A stretch of DNA of 64,000 nt from CAWEHU01 sp963808965 (lineage in GTDB: Bacteria > Pseudomonadota > Alphaproteobacteria > Acetobacterales > Acetobacteraceae), in NCBI GenBank assembly GCA_963808965.1, contig CAWEHU010000010.1:62001-126000 (forward strand), read 5' to 3'. Below, in pieces: positions 17,047 to 25,449 of this stretch. The stretch's first letter is position 1; every line of letters begins with the position of its first letter. A model generated the notes under the pieces. That model saw only the letters and a list, made by a program, of their open reading frames with translations, was not told where the DNA came from and ran no database searches. A program made the translations under genes and the position numbers.

Positions 17047-17499
17047 TCAGCTGCCGCGGTAAGTCGTATAGCTCCACGGCGAAGCAAGCAGCGGCACATG
17101 GTAATGCTGGGTCGCATCGGAAATCCCGAATTGCAGCGGCACTTTGTCCAGGAAGGGTGGATTTGGGAGCGTCACGCCAAGTTTGGAGAAGTACTCGGCC
17201 ACGTAGAAGACCAGCTGATAACGTCCGGTACGCATGTTCTCGCCCGTCAGCAGCGGCTGGTCGTTGCGGCCATCCGCGTTGGTGTGGACCGTCTTGATTG
17301 TCCGGTAGTTGTCGCCTTCGAGGACCGCGAAGTCGATTTGTACTCCCGCGGCCGGTTTGCCGTTCACGGTGTCGAGCATGTGCGTGGTCAGACCGGCGGA
17401 CGAGGCGGGTTGCGCCATCGCGCTCGGCACCGCGGCCAATGCGGCAACGGCCGGCGCCGCAGCCAACAGGGATCGACGATCGGTGCGGTATGTGCTCAT
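17047..17499 (-). CDS. uraH: exported 5-hydroxyisourate hydrolase
   Basis: A 150-residue transthyretin-like protein that hydrolyses 5-hydroxyisourate to OHCU. The mature part opens with LTTHMLDTVNGKPAAGV and ends with HYHVPLLASPWSYTTYRGS, carrying the catalytic histidines and the C-terminal YRGS tetrapeptide. Residues 1-30 are a signal peptide with twin arginines at 8-9 (TDRRSLLAAAPAVAAL, cleavage near AMA), suggesting Tat or Sec export. Two ATGs compete: GAGGAG directly abuts the first (17505) and is six bases before the second (17499), so the second is the better start. It is followed by the exported uraD and preceded by the NCS1 permease gene 132 bases upstream. Periplasmic HIU hydrolases are known in enterobacteria; the pairing with an exported UraD is what stands out. 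Confidence 0.92.
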   Translation of the reverse strand: MSTYRTDRRSLLAAAPAVAALAAVPSAMAQPASSAGLTTHMLDTVNGKPAAGVQIDFAVLEGDNYRTIKTVHTNADGRNDQPLLTGENMRTGRYQLVFYVAEYFSKLGVTLPNPPFLDKVPLQFGISDATQHYHVPLLASPWSYTTYRGS

Positions 17500-17631
17500 G
17501 AACATCTCCTCTGGATCGGCACATTTGTCTCGCAAGCTGGCGGCTGGCCGAAGCCGTCCAGCCTTCAGTCGGGGATTAGGCAGAATGGTCTCGTGGCAGC
17601 GGCCCGCGGATATGTCGCGGGACCTGCCGCG

Positions 17632-19101
17632 TCACAGGGCAGCCGCAGCGATCGGCCGCGGCGTCGAGAACAAGCGATAGAGGACGGCACCGGCCACGGC
17701 GCCGATCAGCCAGCCCCAATCACCGACGTTCACCATCAAATCAAACGCCCCAAAAAGCGACAACCCGATGGACAGTGCACCCGAGAGGGCCAGAGCCCAA
17801 AGCGCGCGGTGATTCCACCCCCCGTCGTAGTGTAGGGATCCCGCGGGCGACAGAGTGTAGAGGTCTTCCAACCGGACTTGCTGCCGCTTTACCAGATAGT
17901 AATCGGCAACCATGATCCCGTACATCGGGCCGAGCACGGAGCCGAAGACTCCCACGAAGACTGTAATCGCCGCCGGGCTGGACACGAAGATCCAGGGGCA
18001 AACGACCACGGAAAGGATGGAGGTGATCAGGCCTCCCGTCCTGAAACTGATCTTCTCCGGGTAGAGGTTCGCGATATCGTAGGCGGGCGAGACGAAGTTC
18101 GCGACGATGTTGATCCCCATCGTCGCGACGATGAAGGTGACGGAGCCAAGAAAAACGACAAAGGGATTGTGGATTCGTTCGACGATCGCCACCGGATCCA
18201 TGATCGCCTCCCCGAACACATTCACCGTGCCTGCGGTCACGATGACAGTCACGATCGCGAAGACGAAGAAGTTCAGAGGCAGGCCGAGGAAGTTGCCCGT
18301 CTTCATGGCTTGCTCGGTTTTGGCGAAGCGGGCGAAATCGCCGAAGTTCAGCAGCAGAGCAGCGAAATAGGCAACGATCAGGATCGCCGCGTTCGCCATC
18401 GCACCCAACGACTCGACCCCGCTATATTGCTTTCCGCCGAGTTGCAGCGAGAGGCTCGAAAGCCCGGCCTGCCACAAGATCCAGCCCGCCAGCAGGAACA
18501 TGACGACGTAGACCGCGGGACCGCAGAAATCGATGAACTTGCGGATCGTCTCCATGCCGCTCTGGAATATGGCGAGCTGGAAAAACCACATGAACAGGAA
18601 GCTGAACCACCCAAGGGTGGACAGTCCGGCGAACCCGGTGTGCGTCAGCGCCTCGGCGCTGGGAATGAAGGTGAGCACAAGGACCTGCACCGCCTTCGAG
18701 GCGAAGTAGGTCTGCACCCCATACCAGACAATGCCGACCACGCCGCGGACGACCGCGGCCAGGTTGGCGCCCATGACCCCGAAGGACACGCGCGCCACGA
18801 CCGGAAAAGGGATACCGTAGCGCTGCGACGGTCGGCCAATCAGGTTCATCAGGAAGTAGACGATCAGAATGCCCGCGACCATTGAGATCAGCACCTGCCA
18901 GCCGGTCAGGCCGAGAAAGAACAGGCTAGCCGCGAAGGTGTAGCCGCCTACCGAGTGGACGTCGGACATCCACATCGCGAAGACGCTGAACACGCCCCAC
19001 GTACGCCCTTCCGGTGCGGTCGGAGCCAAATCGTGATTGTATAACCTTGGATGGGCGCCCGGGACCGGCAGGGTCACCATGCCGCTCGAATGCGATGCCA
19101 T
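17632..19101 (-). CDS. NCS1-family purine/allantoin cation symporter
   Basis: A 489-residue inner-membrane transporter with twelve predicted segments. The N-terminal soluble part contains RLYNHDLAPTAPEGRTW, a block shared by NCS1 nucleobase and allantoin permeases, followed by VFAMWMSDVHSVGGYTFA in the first helix. Known NCS1 members bring in allantoin, hydantoins, uracil or purines with protons or sodium. Placed between PuuE and the exported UraH/UraD pair, allantoin is the most attractive substrate. ATG 19101 follows GGAGGAAGCG; a GTG four codons upstream would overlap that ribosome site. Confidence 0.88.
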   Translation of the reverse strand: MASHSSGMVTLPVPGAHPRLYNHDLAPTAPEGRTWGVFSVFAMWMSDVHSVGGYTFAASLFFLGLTGWQVLISMVAGILIVYFLMNLIGRPSQRYGIPFPVVARVSFGVMGANLAAVVRGVVGIVWYGVQTYFASKAVQVLVLTFIPSAEALTHTGFAGLSTLGWFSFLFMWFFQLAIFQSGMETIRKFIDFCGPAVYVVMFLLAGWILWQAGLSSLSLQLGGKQYSGVESLGAMANAAILIVAYFAALLLNFGDFARFAKTEQAMKTGNFLGLPLNFFVFAIVTVIVTAGTVNVFGEAIMDPVAIVERIHNPFVVFLGSVTFIVATMGINIVANFVSPAYDIANLYPEKISFRTGGLITSILSVVVCPWIFVSSPAAITVFVGVFGSVLGPMYGIMVADYYLVKRQQVRLEDLYTLSPAGSLHYDGGWNHRALWALALSGALSIGLSLFGAFDLMVNVGDWGWLIGAVAGAVLYRLFSTPRPIAAAAL

Positions 19102-19177
19102 CGCTTCCTCCACTGGTTTCTTTGCCGGGCCTTATGCTCGCGGTCCGCGCCTTATCTAATCCGTCCGCGTGTCGAAC

Positions 19178-20101
19178 TCAATTATGTTTCTCGCCCTGGA
19201 ACGGATGCCGCTCGCGCCAGTGGCGGGCTATGTCGATCCGCCTGCAAAACCAGACCGCCTCGTGACTTTTCGCGTACTCGATGAACCGCGCCAGCGATGC
19301 GATCCGGCCTGGGCGGCCGACGATCCGGCAGTGTAGTCCGACCGACATCATGCGTGGGGTCTCGGCGCCTTCGGCATACAGCGCATCGAAACTATCTTTG
19401 AGGTACGTGTAGAACTGGTCGCCGGAGTTAAATCCCTGCACCGCGGTGAAACGCATGTCGTTGGCGTCGAGCGTATAAGGCACGATGAGTTGCGGCTTGT
19501 CTTCGACCAGGGTCCAGTAGGGCAGGTCGTCGTTGTAGTCGTCGGCGTCGTAGAGAAAGCCGCCGTACTCGGCCACCAGCCGGCGCGTGTTCGGGCTTGT
19601 GCGCCCGGTATACCATCCGAGCGGGCGGCTTCCGGAGATTTGCGTGAGGATTTCGACGGCTTTGCGGATGTGCTCGCGCTCCGTCTCCTCCTGCACGTAC
19701 TGGTAGTTGATCCACCTGTATCCGTGGCTCGCGATTTCGTGCCCCGCATCCACCATCGCCTTGATCGCTTGAGGGTGCCGCTCGGCGGCCATCGCCACGG
19801 CGTAGATCGTCAGGGGGATCTGGTTCTTCTCGAACAGCCGAAGGATGCGCCATACGCCGACGCGCGAGCCGTACTGGTACAGTTGCTCGATGCTGATGTG
19901 GCGAACGCCGAGGAGCGGTTGCGCCGAGACGATCTCAGACAGGAACGCCTCGGAAGCCTGGTCGCCGTGCAGGATGCAGTTCTCGCCGCCTTCCTCGTAA
20001 TTGAGCACGAACTGCACGGCGATCCGCGCGCCGCCCGGCCAGTCCGCCTTGGGCGGGTTGGGGCCGTAGCCGACGAGATCGCGGGGATACTGGGCCGCCA
20101 T
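19178..20101 (-). CDS. puuE: allantoinase, PuuE (polysaccharide deacetylase-like) type
   Basis: A 307-residue cytoplasmic hydrolase that opens the hydantoin ring of allantoin to give allantoate. It belongs to the carbohydrate esterase 4 fold and not to the classical amidohydrolase AllB. Family blocks: PRDLVGYGPNPPKADWPG at the start, FVLNYEEGGENCILHGD near residue 32, the EIASHGYRWINYQYV block near 122 and YTGRTSPNTRRLVAEYGG near 165. Length matches known PuuE proteins of about 300-310 residues. It lies between an M20 hydrolase gene (34 bases upstream) and the NCS1 permease (76 bases downstream) on the same strand. Confidence 0.92.
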   Translation of the reverse strand: MAAQYPRDLVGYGPNPPKADWPGGARIAVQFVLNYEEGGENCILHGDQASEAFLSEIVSAQPLLGVRHISIEQLYQYGSRVGVWRILRLFEKNQIPLTIYAVAMAAERHPQAIKAMVDAGHEIASHGYRWINYQYVQEETEREHIRKAVEILTQISGSRPLGWYTGRTSPNTRRLVAEYGGFLYDADDYNDDLPYWTLVEDKPQLIVPYTLDANDMRFTAVQGFNSGDQFYTYLKDSFDALYAEGAETPRMMSVGLHCRIVGRPGRIASLARFIEYAKSHEAVWFCRRIDIARHWRERHPFQGEKHN

Positions 20102-20135
20102 GGATGGTCCTCCCTTCTTCTGGGACGATCGCGAG

Positions 20136-21367
20136 TCACTCGCTTCCGAGCAAACTCGCCAGACTCAAGGCGACGACCTCGGTTGCTTTGTGGAGATCGG
20201 AGAGCGGCAGGCGCTCGTCGGCCCGATGCGCGTTGGCTTCCTCGATGCTGTGCGGGCCCGCGCCGTACAGCACGATAGGCACGTTATGGGCCGCGTAATG
20301 GCGGGCGTCGGTGTAAAGGGGAACGCCGCTCGTCGTCACCTTCTCGCCCATGATGCCGCTCGCGAACCGGCACAACGTGTCGCTCAGCACGGCGCTGCCC
20401 GGCAGCGGCTTCAACGGTTCGGCGAGCAAGATGCGGCGCACCTCGACGGTCGCCTCGCCAATCTCCCCGGCCGCCTTCTCGATCACCGACCGCAACTCCA
20501 ACTCGACCGCCTCGGGCAATTCCTCGGGCGTCATGCGGCGGTCCAGCCGGAACGTTACGCGATCCGGCACGACATTGGTGTTGATGCCGCCGCTGATCAG
20601 CCCGATGGTCATTTGCGGGCTGCCGATCCCGGGGGTTGGCGAGACCCTGTCCGCGAGCGTCCGTCGCCATGCGTAGAGCGCTGCAAGAACGTGGGTCGCC
20701 GCTTCCAGAGCGTCCACGCCCGTGAACGGTTTCGCTGCGTGTGCGGAGCGGCCGCGCACCTCCACTTCGAGATGCAGGCAGCCGTTATGCGCATTGACGA
20801 CGGCGTACGAGAAACCGGCGCCGATCGCATAATCGGGCTTGCTGATGCGTTCCGCGAGCAGCCAGCCAGGTCCGATATCCCCCCGGCCTCCTCGTCGTAC
20901 GTGAAATGCAGTTCGATCGTACCACGAAGAGGCCTGTTCAGCGCCTTCAGGGCGAGCAGCGCCCAGGTATAGGTGACGAAGTCCGATTTCGAGACTGCCA
21001 CCCCGCGTCCGTACATCCAGTCGTCAACGATTTCGGCGCCATAGGGGTCGCGAGTCCAGCCGTCGCCCGGAGGCACCACGTCGCCATGCGCGTTCAGCGC
21101 GATCACCGGGCCGTCACCGAAGCGTTGCCGCACGACAAGATTGGTGGCGGTGATCATCCCGTTTTTGCGCACGAGCGCCTCGGGAACCGGATGACGCTCG
21201 ACCGTGAGCCCCAGACCCTCGAGGAGTCGCGCGGCCATTTCGGCATGCTGCGCGCAGTCGCCGGGCGGGTTGTCGGAAGGCGTTTTCACCAGTTCGGCGA
21301 GAAAGGCGATCTGTCGGGAATGCTCGGATTCCAGAAAACGATGAATTTCGGATGCGATCTCAGACAT
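20136..21367 (-). CDS. M20/ArgE-DapE family metallohydrolase (single frameshift near 20876)
   Basis: About 410 residues after restoring one base. Metal-binding blocks of the M20 family are visible: LNAHGDVVPPGDGWTRDP near residue 92, GRGVAVSKSD near 123 and YDEEAGG near 162. After the frame change comes EVRGRSAHAAKPFTGVDA, the dimerisation-lid histidine region. The frame breaks in a run of six Gs (20879-20884 on the plus strand as Cs): a seventh would read EEAGGDIGPGWLLAERI. The substrate is unknown. The position between PuuE and an allantoate amidohydrolase suggests it acts on a ureido or N-carbamoyl compound of purine breakdown, or is an accessory amidohydrolase. A homopolymer miscall is the simplest explanation of the break. 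Confidence 0.8.
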
Positions 21368-21395
21368 GGGGGCGTGTTCTCCTGATGCTGCCGGC

Positions 21396-22661
21396 TTAGC
21401 TTGCCCGCAGGCTCGAAGGCTCGAAGTGTCGCAGGAAGTCGATCAATACCCGCACGGCCACGTCGGCGTCCGCCGTCGTGATCAACTCTGCTGGATTGTG
21501 ACTGATGCCGCCCTTGCAGCGGACAAACAGCATCGCGATAGGGCAAAGGGCAACCATCGCCAGTCCGTCGTGACCGGCGCCGCTGGGCAGCCGCAGAGGC
21601 CTGATCCCGGCGCGTGACACGGCAGCCTCCAACTGCTCGATCAGCGCGGGGTGGCAAGTTGCGGCCGGCTCATCGTAGCTCCGTTGCATGTCCAGACGGA
21701 CCTGGCGCTGGCCGGCGATTCTCTCGAACGCCTCTTCAAGCTTGCCGATCGCTTCGGCGCGAAGCTCATCGCTCGGGCTGCGGATGTCGAGCGTGAAGCG
21801 GCTGGAAGACGGGATGACGTTGGTGGCTCCGGGCAGCGCCTCGATGCGGCCGACCGTCGCGACGAGCTGGTCCGTGTTTCTCGCGAGACGTTCGATCTCC
21901 AGGATCATCTCAGCCGCTGCACAAAGCGCGTCGCGTCGAAGACTCATCGGCACGGTGCCGGCGTGGCCGGCCACACCCTCGACCGCGATCGTGAACCGAC
22001 TGGCGCCGTTGATCGCAGTCACAATACCGACCGGCAGTCTTTCGGATTCCAGTACCGGGCCCTGCTCGATATGCAGTTCGCAATAAGCGAGCACTTGTTC
22101 CTTGCGCCGAGGGATTTGAGGAATTTCCATCGGGTTGCAGCCGAACTGCTGCAATGCCTCGCGGACGCTGATCCGGTCGGCGTCCTCCGCGTCCAGGGCG
22201 GCGGGATCGAGCCTTCCCGCGACGGTTCGGGAGCCGGTCAGCGTGACCGGGAAGCGCACGCCCTCTTCGTCGCCGAATGCGATGACTTCGATCGCGAAGG
22301 GCAGGCGCTCTCCCCGCTCGTGCAGAGCGGCCACCGCCTGGATCGCCGCGATCACGCCGAAGCAGCCGTCGTACTTGCCGGCATTGCGCACCGTGTCGAT
22401 GTGCGAGCCGAGAATGAGCGCGGGTAGACCCGGCTCGCGTCCCTCATAGCGCCCGACGACGTTGGCCACCGCGTCGATAGAAACCTGCATCCCGGCTTGC
22501 TGCATCCAGATCTGGGTTTGCAGCGCCGCGGATTTGTGCTCCGTCGACAAATAGAGGCGCGTCATCGCGTGAGGCTCGGCCGAAAATTGGGCCAACGCAT
22601 CCAACCGCGCCATCATCGCCTCGCCGGAGGCGCGCGTGTTATAAGGATCCAATCCTGGCAT
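21396..22661 (-). CDS. allC: allantoate amidohydrolase / hydantoinase-carbamoylase family
   Basis: A 421-residue M20-family enzyme of the AllC/N-carbamoylase group. Allantoate amidohydrolase converts allantoate to ureidoglycine or ureidoglycolate plus ammonia and CO2, using two divalent metals. Ligand blocks: LILGSHIDTV (about residue 84), AGKYDGCFGV (95), FGDEEGVRF (128), ELHIEQGPVLES (190) and the C-terminal GGISHNPAE (385). Beta-ureidopropionase and carbamoyl-amino-acid hydrolases share all these motifs, so the gene symbol rests partly on context next to puuE. It starts with ATG 45 bases after pyk and 28 bases before the second M20 gene. Confidence 0.83.
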   Translation of the reverse strand: MPGLDPYNTRASGEAMMARLDALAQFSAEPHAMTRLYLSTEHKSAALQTQIWMQQAGMQVSIDAVANVVGRYEGREPGLPALILGSHIDTVRNAGKYDGCFGVIAAIQAVAALHERGERLPFAIEVIAFGDEEGVRFPVTLTGSRTVAGRLDPAALDAEDADRISVREALQQFGCNPMEIPQIPRRKEQVLAYCELHIEQGPVLESERLPVGIVTAINGASRFTIAVEGVAGHAGTVPMSLRRDALCAAAEMILEIERLARNTDQLVATVGRIEALPGATNVIPSSSRFTLDIRSPSDELRAEAIGKLEEAFERIAGQRQVRLDMQRSYDEPAATCHPALIEQLEAAVSRAGIRPLRLPSGAGHDGLAMVALCPIAMLFVRCKGGISHNPAELITTADADVAVRVLIDFLRHFEPSSLRAS

Positions 22662-22706
22662 GGTCGATTTCCTTCCGCCTGCCCCGAACGGGCAGGACCA
22701 GCCGCG

Positions 22707-24121
22707 CTAGATGACCGCGAGCTTCAGCAGATTGGTGTTGCCGGCCACGCCGAACGGCATGCCAGCGGTGATCGCGACGACATCGCCCTTCTGAGCGAAG
22801 CCTTCATCGTGCGCGGCCCGGCAGGCAGTGGCCGTCACCTCGTCGATGTTGTGCTGCTCCCCGATCAACATCGAGTGCACGCCCCAGACCAGCGCCATCC
22901 GGCGCGCTATGCCGGGATCGGCGCTCATGCTGAGGATCGGCGCCGCCGGGCGCTCGCGCGCGGCGCGCAAGCTTGTGTAGCCGCCCGTCGTGTAGGTGAC
23001 TGCCGCCGAGATTCCGAGCAGGCCCGCCGCCCGGCGCAGGGCGCAGCAGATCGCGTCCGGCACGGTCGCCTCGGGGTCCGGATGCGCGGAGTCGATCGCG
23101 AGACGGTAGTAGGGGTCCTGTTCCACCTCTTGGATGATGCCGTCCATGATCCGCACCGCTTCGACCGGGAACTGGCCCGAAGCGGATTCCGCGGACAGCA
23201 TCACGGCATCGGCGCCGTCATAGATCGCGGTTGCGACATCCGACGCTTCGGCGCGGGTCGGCGTGGGCGTGGTGATCATCAATTCCAGCATCTGCGTGGC
23301 GACGATCACGGGTTTTCCCGCCTTCCGGCAGGCGCGCAGGATGCGGCGTTGGATCACCGGCACTTTCTCGGGGGGCATCTCCACGCCGAGATCGCCGCGC
23401 GCCACCATGATTCCGTCGGAGAGTGCGACGATCTCGTCCAGGCAGTCGATCGCGGAGGGCTTCTCCAGTTTCGCCATGACATTGGCGCGCTTGCCGACCA
23501 GGCCGCGCACTTCCTCCATGTCCGCGGGCCGCTGCACGAAGGACAACGCGACCCAGTCCGCGCCCATTCCGAGCGCGAAGTCGAGGTCTCGCCGATCCTT
23601 GTCGGTCAGCGCCGAGACCGGCAGCACGGCGCCGACCACACTCACGCCTTTGCGGTTGGATAGGGCGCCGGGCACCGCGACACGCGTGTCGGCCGATTTC
23701 GGCCCGCAGGAACTCGACCACGAGGCGCACCTTGCCGTCATCGAGCAGCAACTCGACGCCCGGGCTTGAGCGCCTGGAAGATCTCGGGATGCGGCATCCC
23801 GACGCGATGCTGGTCGCCCGGCGTCTCGTCGAGATCGAGGCGGAACAACTCGCCGGCACGCAACTTGATCGGCCCCTCCGCGAAGGTGCCGACCCGAAGC
23901 TTGGGTCCCTGCAGGTCGGCGAGCACCGCGATCGGGCGACCGGTCTCGCGTTCGAGCGCGCGAACGATATCGTAGCGCGCCTGATGGTCCTCGTGCGTGC
24001 CGTGGCTGAAGTTGAAGCGGAACACGTCCGCCCCGACCTCAAACAGTGTGCGAATGGTTTCGGGACTGGAACTGGCCGGTCCCAGCGTGGCGACGATCTT
24101 GGCCTTGCGGTGACGATGCAT
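22707..24121 (-). CDS. pyk: pyruvate kinase (two single-base frameshifts, 23703-23765)
   Basis: A 470-residue pyruvate kinase after removing two extra bases. It makes ATP and pyruvate from phosphoenolpyruvate. The N-terminal part opens with KIVATLGPASSSPETI and has FRFNFSHGTHEDH. The region after the breaks contains LSNRKGVSV, KLEKPSAI and the catalytic signature MVARGDLGVEMPPE, and ends with the regulatory domain (GISAAVTYTTGGYTS). The first extra base is in CCCGGGC near 23761 (restoring LKPGVELLLDDGK). The second is at about 23711 in GAACTC (restoring VVESCGPKSADTR), where correction yields a GACTC site. Its place directly before the glycerate kinase gene suggests a dedicated copy for glyoxylate-derived carbon. 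Confidence 0.85.
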
Positions 24122-24136
24122 GGCTGAGCGGCCGTT

Positions 24137-25420
24137 TCAGGCCGCCTCCCTTGACTCGGCGTTGATCAGGATGGCGCGGAAGTCGTTCACGTTGGTCAGC
24201 GTCGGGCCGGTGATGACTTGATCCCCGAGCGCCTCGAAGAAGCCGTGGCCGTCATTATCGGCCAGCCGCGCCTTCGCGCTGATTCCTTTTGCCTCGGCGC
24301 GGGCGAGGGTGTCGGGCGTGATGATCGCGCCGGCGACCTCCTCAGCGCCATCGATGCCGTCGGTATCGGCCGCGAGCGCGAACACGCCCGGCAATCCGTC
24401 GAGATCGACCGCGAGCGAGAGCAGGAACTCGACGTTGCGCCCGCCACGGCCTTTGCCGCGCACCGTCACGGTGGTCTCGCCGCCCGAGAGCAGCACGACC
24501 GGCTTGGCGGCGGGCTGATCGTGCAGAACGACCTGACGCGCCATGCCCGCCATCACGCGCCCGACCTCGCGCGCCTCGCCCTCGATCGCGTTGCCGAGGA
24601 TGAGCGGCGTGGTGCCCGCGTCACGCGCCACGGCGGCGGCGGCTTCGAGCGACATCTGCGGGGTCGCTATCATAACCGTTCGCGCGCGCGCGAGCCGCGG
24701 GTCCCCGGGCTTGGGCGTCTCATCCTCGGCGCGCTCGAGATGACGCAGTGCCGCAGCGGGTTCGGTGATGCCGTATTTCGCGAGCACCGCGCGGGCATCC
24801 GCGAATGTTGTGACGTCCGCGACTGTGGGACCCGAGGCGATGACCGCCGGATCGTCCGCGGGCACGTCGGAGATAACCAACGTGATGACCTGGGCCGGAT
24901 ACGCGGCCGCGGCGAGCCGCCCACCCTTGATCGCGGAGAGGTGCTTGCGCACGCAGTTCATCTCACCGATATGCGCGCCCGAGCGCAGCAGCGCGCGATT
25001 GACCGCCTGCTTGTCCTCGAGCGTGAGGCCTGGCGCGGGAAGGCTGAGCAGCGACGAGCCGCCACCCGAGATCAGCGCGATCACCAGATCGTCCTCGCTC
25101 AGCCCCTGCACCATGCCGAGGATCCGGCGCGCGGCGTCGAGCCCCTTCTCGTCGGGCACGGGATGCGCGGCCTCGACGATCTCGATGCGCTGGCACGGGA
25201 CGCCGTGGCCGTAGCGGGTGACGATGAGCCCGGTGAGCGGGCCGCTCCAGTGCTGTTCGAGCGCCCGCGCCATCGCGGCCGAAGCCTTGCCCGCGCCGAT
25301 AACGATGGTGCGGCCCTTGGGCGGCGGTGGCAGGTGTGAGGGAAGGGACTTGTCCGGCAGCGCCGCCGCCACCGCGGCATCGAACATCGCCCTCAGCAGG
25401 TCTCGCGGTGCGATCCTCAT
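24137..25420 (-). CDS. ttuD: glycerate 2-kinase / TtuD-GckA (MOFRL) family
   Basis: A 427-residue two-domain protein of the DUF4147/MOFRL family. It phosphorylates D-glycerate, mostly to 2-phosphoglycerate, the entry point to lower glycolysis; older annotations call it hydroxypyruvate reductase. Seen: VIGAGKASAAMARALEQ near residue 46, the glycine-rich ISGGGSSLLSLPAPG near 112, and the MOFRL-domain blocks VLLSGGETTVTVRGKGRGGRN and ADTDGIDG near 320-365. I chose ATG 25420 because GGGGAGAGGAG lies immediately upstream; an ATG ten codons earlier overlaps the dctA stop by one base. It completes the glyoxylate to phosphoglycerate route with gcl, hyi and glxR. Confidence 0.88.
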   Translation of the reverse strand: MRIAPRDLLRAMFDAAVAAALPDKSLPSHLPPPPKGRTIVIGAGKASAAMARALEQHWSGPLTGLIVTRYGHGVPCQRIEIVEAAHPVPDEKGLDAARRILGMVQGLSEDDLVIALISGGGSSLLSLPAPGLTLEDKQAVNRALLRSGAHIGEMNCVRKHLSAIKGGRLAAAAYPAQVITLVISDVPADDPAVIASGPTVADVTTFADARAVLAKYGITEPAAALRHLERAEDETPKPGDPRLARARTVMIATPQMSLEAAAAVARDAGTTPLILGNAIEGEAREVGRVMAGMARQVVLHDQPAAKPVVLLSGGETTVTVRGKGRGGRNVEFLLSLAVDLDGLPGVFALAADTDGIDGAEEVAGAIITPDTLARAEAKGISAKARLADNDGHGFFEALGDQVITGPTLTNVNDFRAILINAESREAA

Positions 25421-25449
25421 CTCCTCTCCCCTTTGCGGCGTTGCGCTCA

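Noticed and set aside
17878..18885. Plus-strand frame of 335 residues opposite the NCS1 permease
   Set aside because: Composition is dominated by D, H, R and E repeats typical of the antisense of a membrane protein.
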